Origin: Syntrophomonas sp.
GTDB taxonomy: Bacteria > Bacillota > Syntrophomonadia > Syntrophomonadales > Syntrophomonadaceae
Direction: 5' to 3'
Assembly: GCA_003558625.1 (NCBI GenBank)
Contig: PWPP01000104.1
Span: 1-17,393 of the forward strand
Length of the DNA stretch: 17,393 nucleotides
The position numbers and the translations under genes are program-made. A model generated the notes under the pieces. It saw only the letters and a program-made list of their open reading frames with translations, was not told the DNA's origin and made no database searches. Below, piece after piece: positions 6,388-13,253 of this stretch. Every line of letters begins with the position of its first letter. Position 1 is the stretch's first letter.

Positions 6388-7821
6388 ATGTTTAACAACT
6401 GCGAAGAAGTAATGGAATACTGCCGGTCTAAAAAAATCCTCATGATTGACTTCAAGATGATAGACCTGCTGGGGAGATGGCGCCACCTCACAATTCCCAT
6501 AGAGCGCTTTAACCCGGATATATTAAAATATGGTATTGGCTTTGACGGTTCCAATTACGGCTTTGCTCCGATTGAAAAAAGTGATATGATTTTCATTCCG
6601 GATATTACCGCGGCATTTTTTGATCCTTTTACCGAGGTTTCCACCCTGAGTATGATCGGTGATGTTTTTGTGATTGACAATCCGGACAACTACCGCTTTG
6701 AGCAGGATCCCCGGGCCGTAGCGGGAAAAGCGGAGGCTTATATGCGTTCCACCGGGATTGCCGATGAAATGAGAATTGGTCCCGAATTTGAATTTCATGT
6801 ATTTGACCATGTAGACTATGAGACCAGTCCCCACCAGACCGGATTTACCATCGATGCCCAGCAGGCCATCTGGAATAGCAGCTCCAATGACAAACAGAAC
6901 CTGGGCTATAAAATACCCTTAAAGGGTGGTTACCATATTGCCGCACCCCATGATATCCTTTATGATTTGCGTTCCCGCATGTGCCTGCTCATGGAAGAAA
7001 ACGGAATACCGGTAAAATACCACCATCATGAAGTGGGAGGGCCGGGACAGGTAGAGATTGAAGTGGAATTCGGGCCTATGCAGAAAATGGCCGACAAAAC
7101 CATGTTGACAAAGTATTTAATTGCCAATATGGCGTTTAAAGAAGGGAAGACCGTCACGTTTATGCCCAAGCCACTGTATGGCGAGGCCGGCAACGGCCTT
7201 CATGTCCACATGCACCTTTTTAAAGGGGGCCAACCAATATTTTACGATGAAAACGGGTATTCCGGCCTCAGCCAGGAAGCCCTTTACTTTATCGGGGGTA
7301 TGTTAAAGCATGCACCGGCGATGCTGGCTTTTACCAATCCCAGCACCAATTCCTATAAGAGACTGGTGCCGGGTTACGAGGCTCCGGTAAGTATATGTTT
7401 TGCAACGTCTAACCGCAGTGCTGTCATCAGAATCCCGGCTTATGCCAAGACTCCCATGCAAAAGCGTTTTGAATTCCGCTCTTCTGATGCTACCGCAAAT
7501 CCATATTTTTCGTATTCTGCAATGCTCATGGCAGGCCTGGACGGCATCAAGAACAAGATTGATCCCATGGCGGAAGGCTTTGGGCCTTATGACATCAATC
7601 TCTACCACCTGACCCCGGAGCAGCAAAAAACCATTAAAGCCTTGCCCACCAGCCTGGAGAAGGCCCTGGATGCCCTGGAGCAGGATCATGAATTTTTACT
7701 GGCCGGGGATGTTTTTCCACGCCGCTTAATAGAATTATGGATAAAAAATAAGAGAGAAGAAGCCCGCCGGGTAAATGAAATACCGCACCCCATGGAATTC
7801 CAGCTCTATTATGACCTATAA
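6388..7821 (+). CDS. glnA: Type I glutamine synthetase, GSI-beta-like
   Basis: The enzyme makes glutamine from glutamate, ammonia and ATP, and forms dodecamers in the cytoplasm. It has 477 aa, against about 440-445 for the usual Firmicute GSI-alpha. Seen motifs are GFDGSNYGF (51-59), GPEFEFHVFD (131-140), HHHEVGGPGQVEIE (212-225), the ATP-binding MPKPLYGEAGNGLHVHMHL (259-277), NPSTNSYKRLVPGYEAP (317-333) and ANPYFSYSAML (370-380). An AIWNSS...LKGGY segment (160-182) and NLYHL (404-408) match the extra loop and adenylylation-site region (Tyr397 in E. coli) of GSI-beta. The C-terminus HPMEFQLYYDL also resembles the E. coli enzyme. AGGAGG (6372-6377) fixes the start. The gene is monocistronic, and no glnE or glnB is nearby. 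Confidence 0.96.
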   Translation: MFNNCEEVMEYCRSKKILMIDFKMIDLLGRWRHLTIPIERFNPDILKYGIGFDGSNYGFAPIEKSDMIFIPDITAAFFDPFTEVSTLSMIGDVFVIDNPDNYRFEQDPRAVAGKAEAYMRSTGIADEMRIGPEFEFHVFDHVDYETSPHQTGFTIDAQQAIWNSSSNDKQNLGYKIPLKGGYHIAAPHDILYDLRSRMCLLMEENGIPVKYHHHEVGGPGQVEIEVEFGPMQKMADKTMLTKYLIANMAFKEGKTVTFMPKPLYGEAGNGLHVHMHLFKGGQPIFYDENGYSGLSQEALYFIGGMLKHAPAMLAFTNPSTNSYKRLVPGYEAPVSICFATSNRSAVIRIPAYAKTPMQKRFEFRSSDATANPYFSYSAMLMAGLDGIKNKIDPMAEGFGPYDINLYHLTPEQQKTIKALPTSLEKALDALEQDHEFLLAGDVFPRRLIELWIKNKREEARRVNEIPHPMEFQLYYDL

Positions 7822-7881
7822 ATAAAGCGGAAAGCAGTCCCCTGCAAAAGCCGGCTATCTTGTTTAAAATATCCTTTTAGG

Positions 7882-7911
7882 TTGGGTCCGGGATGGAAAA
7901 AGACGTATAAT
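7882..7911 (+). promoter_or_regulatory. Probable promoter of hpt-guaA
   Basis: TTGGGT (7882-7887) and a perfect TATAAT (7906-7911) are 18 bases apart; a second TATAAT overlaps shortly downstream. The leader then holds a small hairpin CGGGG (7961-7965)/CCCCG (7972-7976) just before the hpt ribosome binding site. I could not match the leader to the purine riboswitch core. Confidence 0.55.
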
Positions 7912-7998
7912 ATATAATAGTCAACAATCATAACAGGCAAGGGCAAAAAATACAATGTTTCGGGGAGCAGACCCCGTATCAATTCAGGAGGGATAGCA

Positions 7999-8541
7999 TT
8001 GCATACAGGGGAATTTGAGGTCCTTTTGGGAACAGAAGAGATTCAGGCAAAAGTAAAAGAATTGGGAGAGGCCATCTCCCGGGACTATGCCGGAAAAGAA
8101 TTGCTGGTGGTGGGAGTCTTGAAAGGCGCCTTTATCTTTATGGCGGACCTGGTGCGGGAGATTAAAGGAGTAAGGGTAACCATGGATTTCATGGACGTAT
8201 CCAGCTATGGTCTCTCTACGCTTTCTTCCGGTGAAGTGAGAATCATGAAGGATCTGGAATGTTCCATCGAAGGTCTAAATGTTCTCCTGGTGGAAGATAT
8301 TATTGATACCGGCCTCACCCTGGCCTATATAAAAGAAAGCCTGATGCGCCGGGGCCCTAAGGAAGTAAAGATCTGTTCCTTCTTAGATAAGCCCTCCCGG
8401 CGCCGGAGCGAAGTGGCTGCGGATTATATCGGTTATTCCATTCCCGATGAATTTGTCGTGGGATATGGATTGGATTATGCTGAAAAATACAGAAATTATC
8501 CTATGGTTTGTATATTAGACCCATCAGCAAATCATAAGTAG
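7999..8541 (+). CDS. hpt: Hypoxanthine phosphoribosyltransferase
   Basis: This 180-aa cytoplasmic enzyme joins hypoxanthine (and often guanine) to PRPP to give IMP or GMP, the salvage route into purine nucleotides. The PRPP-binding loop LLVEDIIDTGLTL (about residues 95-107) is clear. The preceding GVLKGAFIFMADL and the C-terminal DEFVVGYGLDYAEKYRNYP, which contacts the base, are typical of the family. The start is TTG at 7999, supported by AGGAGGG at 7986-7992 (6-base spacing); no better ATG/GTG exists near the family N-terminus. guaA begins 15 bases after the stop, so IMP/GMP production is grouped in one transcript. Confidence 0.95.
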   Translation: MHTGEFEVLLGTEEIQAKVKELGEAISRDYAGKELLVVGVLKGAFIFMADLVREIKGVRVTMDFMDVSSYGLSTLSSGEVRIMKDLECSIEGLNVLLVEDIIDTGLTLAYIKESLMRRGPKEVKICSFLDKPSRRRSEVAADYIGYSIPDEFVVGYGLDYAEKYRNYPMVCILDPSANHK

Positions 8542-8556
8542 GGAGAACGTGAATAT

Positions 8557-10089
8557 ATGCAAAAAGAACTAGTCTTAATATTAGATTACGGGGGGCAGTA
8601 TAATCAACTCATTGCCCGCCGGGTAAGAGAACTCTCGGTGTATTGTGAAATGCACCCTTATCATATGGACTACGAGGAAATCAAAGCCTTAAATCCCCGG
8701 GGCATTATCCTTACCGGGGGACCGGCCAGTGTCCATGAAAAAGATGCCCCCGGAATCGATGCCCGGGTTTTGAACCTGGGGATTCCGGTTTTGGGCATCT
8801 GTTATGGTATGCAGCTTCTGGCCCACAACCTGGGAGGACAGGTGGCCGCCGCTGATAAAAGGGAATATGGTGCAGCCCGGCTGGAAGTTTTGACCGCAGA
8901 CCCGCTGTTTGTCGGATTGGGTGCCGCCTTTCAGGCCTGGATGAGCCATGGTGATCTCATAAAAGCAATCCCGCCTGGTTTCAGCGTCACCGCCCGCACA
9001 GATAACAGCCCGGTCGCAGCAATGGCTGACTACGGAAGCAGGTTATACGGGGTCCAGTTTCACCCCGAGGTACAGCACACCACCGGTGGCACAAAAATTC
9101 TGGAAAATTTTCTCCACCAGATATGCGGGCTCAAAGGGGACTGGAACCTGGGTGATTTTATCCAGGAAGAAATCCAGGCCATCAGGGAACAGGTGGGAGA
9201 CAAAAAAGTGTTATGTGCCTTAAGCGGGGGTGTAGATTCATCGGTGGCAGCGGTAATGGTACATCAAGCCATCGGGGATCAGCTGGTTTGTGTTTTTGTC
9301 AATAACGGCCTGATGCGCCAGGGAGAAATAGAGCAGGTGGTGGCAACCTTCAAGGATCACATGCATATCCATCTGGTTTATGTGGATGCGGAACAACGAT
9401 TCCTGAATCGCCTGGCCGGGATTACAGACCCGGAAGAAAAACGTCGCATTATCGGCGATGAGTTTATCCGTGTATTTGAGCAGGAAGCCCAGCGCCTGGG
9501 GAAAATAGATTTTCTGGTCCAGGGCACGGTATATCCGGACATTATAGAGAGCGGAACCAGTACCGCCCAGACCATAAAAACCCATCATAACGTGGGAGGT
9601 CTTCCCGATGATATGGATTTTACCCTGATTGAACCCCTGCGGCTCCTGTTCAAGGACGAAGTCCGGATTATCGGTGAAAAGCTGGGCATCCCCGAGGAGA
9701 TCGTTTGGAGACAACCCTTTCCCGGACCCGGCCTGGGGGTCAGGGTGCTGGAAGAGGTGACCAAAGAAAAATTGGATATCTTAAGAGCAGCCGATGCCAT
9801 CGTCCGGGAAGAGATAGAAGGCGCGGGACTCAACAAAGAACTTTGGCAGGCTTTTGCCGTATTACCGCCGGTCAGAACGGTGGGAGTGATGGGGGATAGC
9901 CGCACCTATGCCTATCCTGTCATCATCCGCGCCGTAGTCAGTGATGATGCCATGACCGCGGAATGGGCCCGCTTACCCTATGAACTGCTGGATACCATGT
10001 CCCGCCGCATCGTCAATGAAGTCCAGGGCATCAACCGGGTGGCCTATGACATCACCTCCAAGCCCCCGGGGACTATCGAATGGGAATAG
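8557..10089 (+). CDS. guaA: GMP synthase (glutamine-hydrolysing)
   Basis: GuaA aminates XMP to GMP with ATP and glutamine. The 510-aa protein has the usual two parts. The N-terminal class I glutamine amidotransferase domain has the nucleophile in GICYGMQ (Cys82) and the His169/Glu171 pair in FHPEV. The ATP-pyrophosphatase domain has the PP-loop LSGGVDSSV (222-230). The C-terminal dimerisation and XMP-binding part ends with the conserved ITSKPPGTIEWE. A GGGAG at 8541-8545 serves the ATG. It is the last gene of the plus-strand block and is followed by a terminator at 10178-10199. Confidence 0.98.
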   Translation: MQKELVLILDYGGQYNQLIARRVRELSVYCEMHPYHMDYEEIKALNPRGIILTGGPASVHEKDAPGIDARVLNLGIPVLGICYGMQLLAHNLGGQVAAADKREYGAARLEVLTADPLFVGLGAAFQAWMSHGDLIKAIPPGFSVTARTDNSPVAAMADYGSRLYGVQFHPEVQHTTGGTKILENFLHQICGLKGDWNLGDFIQEEIQAIREQVGDKKVLCALSGGVDSSVAAVMVHQAIGDQLVCVFVNNGLMRQGEIEQVVATFKDHMHIHLVYVDAEQRFLNRLAGITDPEEKRRIIGDEFIRVFEQEAQRLGKIDFLVQGTVYPDIIESGTSTAQTIKTHHNVGGLPDDMDFTLIEPLRLLFKDEVRIIGEKLGIPEEIVWRQPFPGPGLGVRVLEEVTKEKLDILRAADAIVREEIEGAGLNKELWQAFAVLPPVRTVGVMGDSRTYAYPVIIRAVVSDDAMTAEWARLPYELLDTMSRRIVNEVQGINRVAYDITSKPPGTIEWE

Positions 10090-10177
10090 GGATGTATCCC
10101 GCAGAGAGGCTCTTAGAAAGCCGGCACCGGTGCTCCTGGCGGCAAGAATAAAAAAATGAACAATCCACTACCATATA

Positions 10178-10199
10178 GGGGCCGGTCTGGTCCCTTTTT
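10178..10199 (+). terminator. Terminator after guaA
   Basis: GGGGCC (10178-10183) pairs with GGTCCC (10189-10194) with one G-T pair and a 5-base loop, followed by TTTTT. It lies at the convergent boundary with the minus-strand copB operon and its T-tract overlaps the end of that operon. On the minus strand there is no T-tract, so it acts in one direction only. Confidence 0.75.
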
Positions 10200-10440
10200 A
10201 TTTCCCCGAACCGCTCCATAGAACCGCCAGGCCGACGATGAATCCCAGAATGCCGGGATAGAGGAAAAACAAAAAGATGATCTCGGCCGGCTGCAGGGCG
10301 AGGGTGCTGGTTTTAAATCCCGCCCGGGAAATGTGTGCGAGATAGTCATACCAGGTGGTGATGCCCCATTGCCGCGCCAGGCCGTTGGTGATGATGGCTG
10401 CACCCAGTATAAGCCAGCCATAGAGATAGTATTTAAGCAC
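10198..10440 (-). CDS. Small two-helix membrane protein downstream of copB
   Basis: An 80-aa protein begins MLKYYLYGWLILGAAIITNG (GTG start at 10440) and has two clear hydrophobic segments, about residues 4-20 and 52-75. The polar loop between them contains W-Y-D-Y-L. It has no Cys or His cluster and so no obvious metal site. The gene follows the copper ATPase by 24 bases on the same strand, with a GGATGGAAGG purine-rich stretch upstream as ribosome binding site. An accessory role in metal export or membrane stability is inference from position only. I do not recognise the family. Confidence 0.72.
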   Translation of the reverse strand: MLKYYLYGWLILGAAIITNGLARQWGITTWYDYLAHISRAGFKTSTLALQPAEIIFLFFLYPGILGFIVGLAVLWSGSGK

Positions 10441-10464
10441 CGGAACCTTCCATCCTTTCTCGAT

Positions 10465-12414
10465 TTACTCCAGCGACGAGAGGTCCAGCCTTCTCAGCAG
10501 CTGGGCATTCAATGCCACGATAATGGTGCTGGCCGACATGACGACGGCTCCCACCGCCATGGGCAGGATGAAGCCCAGCGGGGCCAGTATGCCTGCGGCC
10601 AGGGGGATGGCTAGGACATTATAACCCACCGCCCAGGCCAGGTTTTGTTGCATCTTGGCGTACGTGGACCGGGAGAGTTTTATCAGGCGCACGATATCCC
10701 GGGGATCATTGCGCACCAGGATGATCCCGGCTGATTCCACGGCGATATCGGTGCCGGCGCCGATGGCTACCCCCACATCGGCCAGGGCCAGAGCCGGGGC
10801 ATCGTTTACCCCGTCTCCCACCATGGCCACCCGGTACCCTTCCGACTGCAGCTGTTGGATTTTTTCTGCCTTATGCTCGGGTAGAACCTGGGCAAAGTGC
10901 TGGTCAATTCGAAGTTCCCGGGAAACCCTTTGGGCCACTGCCTCACTGTCGCCGGTCAACATGACCACCCGGATGTTTCTTTTTTTTAAAGCCGCAACCG
11001 CTTCCCGGGATTCCTCCCGTATTTCATCGGCCATGAGCAAAAGTCCCATAACCTGTTCTGACCGGACTACCACCAGGCTTCCCCGGCCTTCACTGTCAGA
11101 CTTTTTCTTGATCACTTCCAAATCAGGCGGCAAAGTTTGCTGCAGTTTCTCTAACAGGTTGGGCCCCCCTACATATACCTGCTGTCCCTCAATCCGGGCC
11201 AGCACCCCTCTTCCGGGCAGGGCTTCAAAGTGCTGCGCCTGGGGATAGATAATATTTTTATCCCGGGCGGCCCGGCTTATGGCCCGGGCGATCATATGTT
11301 CCGAGTCCGCTTCGGCAGCGGCTGCCAGGCGCAGCATCTCATCTTCATCAACACCGGGGACGGTATGGATAGCGGTCACAATCTGTTCCCCTTTGGTCAG
11401 AGTGCCGGTTTTATCAAAGACAACACAGTCTATTTTGCGGGCATCTTCCAGGGCCAGGCGATTCTTTACCAGCAACCCGTTGCGGGCCGAGAGGGTGGTA
11501 GCAATGGCAACTACCAGGGGAATGGCCAGTCCCAGGGCATGGGGGCAGGCGATGATCAGCACCGTAACTACCCGCTCCAATACAAAGGTGCTGCCGGCTG
11601 CGGCCATGCTCCAGGCCAGGGCGGTCATAACTGCGGCAGCCATGGCGATCAGCACCAGCAAGAACGCAGCCCGGTCAGCCAGGGCCTGGGAGCGGGTGGT
11701 GGAGGACTGGGCTTGTTCCAAGAGCCCTATGATTCCGGCAAGGGTCGTTTCCCCCCCGGTTTTATCCACCCGCACCCGTAAGGAACCATCCTGGTTTACG
11801 GTGCCCGCAATAACCCGGTTATTTTCTCCTTTATATACCGGATTGGATTCCCCGGTGAGCATCGCTTCATTAACAAAAGATTCCCCCTGCTCGATGGTGC
11901 CGTCGATGGGGACTTGATCCCCGGGCCGGATCAGGATCAGGTCTCCGGGGGCCAGAGCATGAAGAGGGATCTCTTCGATCTCCCCATTTACCAGGCGGCG
12001 GGCTTGGTCAGGCAACAACTTGGCCAGTTCTTGTAAAGCTCCACTGGCTCCCTCGATGGCCCGCATTTCCAGCCAGTGTCCCAGCAGCATGATGGTTACC
12101 AGGGTGGCCAGCTCCCAGTACAGGGCCTCCCCGGGGAAACCCATGGTCACCATCAGGCTGTAAAAATAAGCCACAGATATGGCCAGGCTGATCAAGGTCA
12201 TCATGCCCGGTTTTTTCTGTTTCATCTCATCCCAGGCTCCCTGTATAAACACCAGGCCGCCATAGATATAGATCACCGTGCCCAGGATAAAGGGGATAAA
12301 TCCGGAACCGGGAAAAAGGGGCGGGGTAAAACCAAACCACATCTGGATATGATGGCTGTAAAGCAGTACCGGTATGGTGAGAAGAAAGGACAGCCAGAAA
12401 CGGCGGCGGAACAT
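10465..12414 (-). CDS. copB: CopB-type P1B-3 copper/heavy-metal exporting ATPase (core), with interrupted 5' end
   Basis: The 649-aa core holds all P-type ATPase parts: TGES (187-190, actuator), CPH in membrane segment 6 (290-292), the phosphorylated Asp334 in DKTGTLT, MLTGD and GDGVNDAPALA. Near the C-terminus, N-x6-YN-x4-P and MSAST complete the established P1B-3 signature (CPH, NX6YNX4P, MSXST) for Cu(II)/Cu(I)/Ag export. The dipeptide after SEH is Met (SEHMIA), where most P1B ATPases have HP. The ATG at 12414 has GGAG directly touching it, so it lacks a usable ribosome binding site. Upstream in frame are 31 more His-rich codons, then TAA at 12508-12510, then the His-rich ORF 12508-12705. 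Read through that TAA, the protein would be about 746 aa, near the length of Enterococcus hirae CopB. Confidence 0.9.
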   Translation of the reverse strand: MFRRRFWLSFLLTIPVLLYSHHIQMWFGFTPPLFPGSGFIPFILGTVIYIYGGLVFIQGAWDEMKQKKPGMMTLISLAISVAYFYSLMVTMGFPGEALYWELATLVTIMLLGHWLEMRAIEGASGALQELAKLLPDQARRLVNGEIEEIPLHALAPGDLILIRPGDQVPIDGTIEQGESFVNEAMLTGESNPVYKGENNRVIAGTVNQDGSLRVRVDKTGGETTLAGIIGLLEQAQSSTTRSQALADRAAFLLVLIAMAAAVMTALAWSMAAAGSTFVLERVVTVLIIACPHALGLAIPLVVAIATTLSARNGLLVKNRLALEDARKIDCVVFDKTGTLTKGEQIVTAIHTVPGVDEDEMLRLAAAAEADSEHMIARAISRAARDKNIIYPQAQHFEALPGRGVLARIEGQQVYVGGPNLLEKLQQTLPPDLEVIKKKSDSEGRGSLVVVRSEQVMGLLLMADEIREESREAVAALKKRNIRVVMLTGDSEAVAQRVSRELRIDQHFAQVLPEHKAEKIQQLQSEGYRVAMVGDGVNDAPALALADVGVAIGAGTDIAVESAGIILVRNDPRDIVRLIKLSRSTYAKMQQNLAWAVGYNVLAIPLAAGILAPLGFILPMAVGAVVMSASTIIVALNAQLLRRLDLSSLE

Positions 12415-12507
12415 CTCCGGGGAGTGATGCAGGTGGCCCCGGTGCCCCCCGTGCCCCCCGTGCCCCCCGTGCCCCCCGTGCTTTTGGTGCTCCTGATGCT
12501 CCTGATC
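12415..12507 (-). other. copB: In-frame His-rich codons between the TAA and the CopB core, with (GGH) repeat
   Basis: Directly after the TAA (12508-12510) the copB frame reads D-Q-E-H-Q-E-H-Q-K-H, then four GGH units, R-G-H-L-H-H-S-P-E, then the core Met. These 31 codons contain no ATG, GTG or TTG. They are clearly CopB-like metal-binding sequence, yet cannot be translated by normal initiation within the segment. The GGH part is a 9-base tandem repeat (GTGCCCCCC on the plus strand, 12442-12477). Confidence 0.8.
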
Positions 12508-12705
12508 TTACCGCTGGTGATCATGCTTCACAGCCGGTTCTGTATGGCTGTGCTCACCGGTGCCTGTTCGCCTTTCTTCTACCCGGTCTGTGTGCTCTTC
12601 ATCCGCCGCCGGGGCGATTTCTTCCTCCACCTTGCCCCTGCCGGCATCTGCGGTAGAGTGATGTTCATGCCCGCTATGTCCTCCATGGGGTTCTCTATGT
12701 TTCAT
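12508..12705 (-). CDS. His-rich N-terminal segment of CopB, cut off by an in-frame stop
   Basis: This 65-aa ORF begins MKHREPHGGHSGHEHHS and ends EHSHTEPAVKHDHQR before TAA at 12508-12510. It has a convincing ribosome binding site (GGGAGGGG, about 9 bases ahead of the ATG at 12705). It lies in exactly the same frame as the ATPase core. His-rich N-terminal extensions just ahead of the F-x-x-x-F-W-L-S segment are characteristic of CopB proteins such as E. hirae CopB. The simplest reading is one gene with a nonsense change or sequencing error (for example CAA to TAA). A deliberate two-cistron arrangement, where a short His-rich peptide is translated and the core reinitiates, is possible. An in-frame ATG at 12783 would add 26 residues but lacks support. 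Confidence 0.7.
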   Translation of the reverse strand: MKHREPHGGHSGHEHHSTADAGRGKVEEEIAPAADEEHTDRVEERRTGTGEHSHTEPAVKHDHQR

Positions 12706-12855
12706 CCTGTTTCCCCTCCCTGCTCTCATCTCTGGGATCTGCCATGTCCGTATTGCTCTAACCTGATGATTTTCCGTGGTCATATACCATGTTTCCCACT
12801 GTAAGAGCCAGGGAGCGGCCCGTTAAGCTTGCCGGTGGGCTGCGCGATCGGAGGT

Positions 12856-12882
12856 AAGGTTTTTACCGCGGGGAAAAACCTT
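12856..12882. repeat. Perfect 9-9-9 dyad in the copB leader
   Basis: AAGGTTTTT (12856-12864) and AAAAACCTT (12874-12882) are perfect inverted repeats around a 9-base GC-rich spacer. The dyad lies between the promoter-like sequence at 12905-12933 and the His-rich start at 12705, about 16-43 bases into the predicted transcript. It could be a repressor operator or an RNA hairpin. I do not recognise it as a CopY or CsoR site. Confidence 0.55.
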
Positions 12883-12904
12883 TCTGCTCCCTGCTCCTAT
12901 CCTG

Positions 12905-12933
12905 ATTATATAAAGAAAGCCGGATCAGATAAA
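12905..12933 (-). promoter_or_regulatory. Probable promoter of the copB operon
   Basis: On the minus strand TATAAT (12910-12905) has a weak -35 TTTATC (12933-12928) at 17 bases. The -10 is perfect and the position, about 190 bases upstream of the His-rich ORF and followed by the dyad, fits a regulated copper-resistance promoter. The -35 is poor, as is common for activated or derepressed promoters. Confidence 0.45.
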
Positions 12934-13189
12934 GCTCCGAGCTTCAATGCGTTCATGCTGCTGCCCGTATTTTGCTCTGGCCGGTTGTCCGGTAGCGGCT
13001 CCCGGTCTGCCGACCTGTTCCCTTATGGAGAAGAAAGCGGTGCCGGGGTCATGTCTCTTAACCATCGATAGGGCAGCGCCGGATGTATGGGCTCTCCTGG
13101 ATGGAACGGCACAGCAGGGAGCCGGGCGGTATGCAAACGATTCCGGCTTGCCAAAAAAAATTACCATGTATTCTGACTGGATGGTGCTA
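12934..13189. other. Intergenic stretch with no recognised feature
   Basis: Between the copB promoter and the terminator of the 700-aa surface protein I see no convincing gene on either strand. The open frames here lack ribosome binding sites and family-like sequence, and they overlap each other in several frames. Confidence 0.6.
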
Positions 13190-13229
13190 TAAAAAAGATG
13201 TCCCGGCCTCGAGTGAAACCGGGACATCT
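13190..13229 (-). terminator. Terminator of the 700-aa surface protein gene
   Basis: On the minus strand AGATGTCCCGG (13229-13219) pairs perfectly with CCGGGACATCT (13206-13196) around a 12-base loop and is followed by a T-run (A-tract 13190-13196 on the plus strand). It lies 24 bases after the stop codon. Confidence 0.95.
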
Positions 13230-13253
13230 CTAGCGCTGGCCAGGGCCTGGTGA

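Noticed and set aside
7912..7998. Purine or guanine riboswitch ahead of hpt-guaA
   Set aside because: The leader has one small hairpin but not the three-way junction core sequences of the purine riboswitch.
10655..11917. Long plus-strand open frames opposite copB
   Set aside because: They are antisense shadows of a GC-rich conserved gene: Ser/Arg/Ala-rich with no ribosome binding site.
12925..13227. 100-codon minus-strand open frame between the surface protein and copB
   Set aside because: It runs through the terminator hairpin at 13190-13229, has no ribosome binding site and no family-like sequence. A plus-strand frame in the same place is equally featureless.
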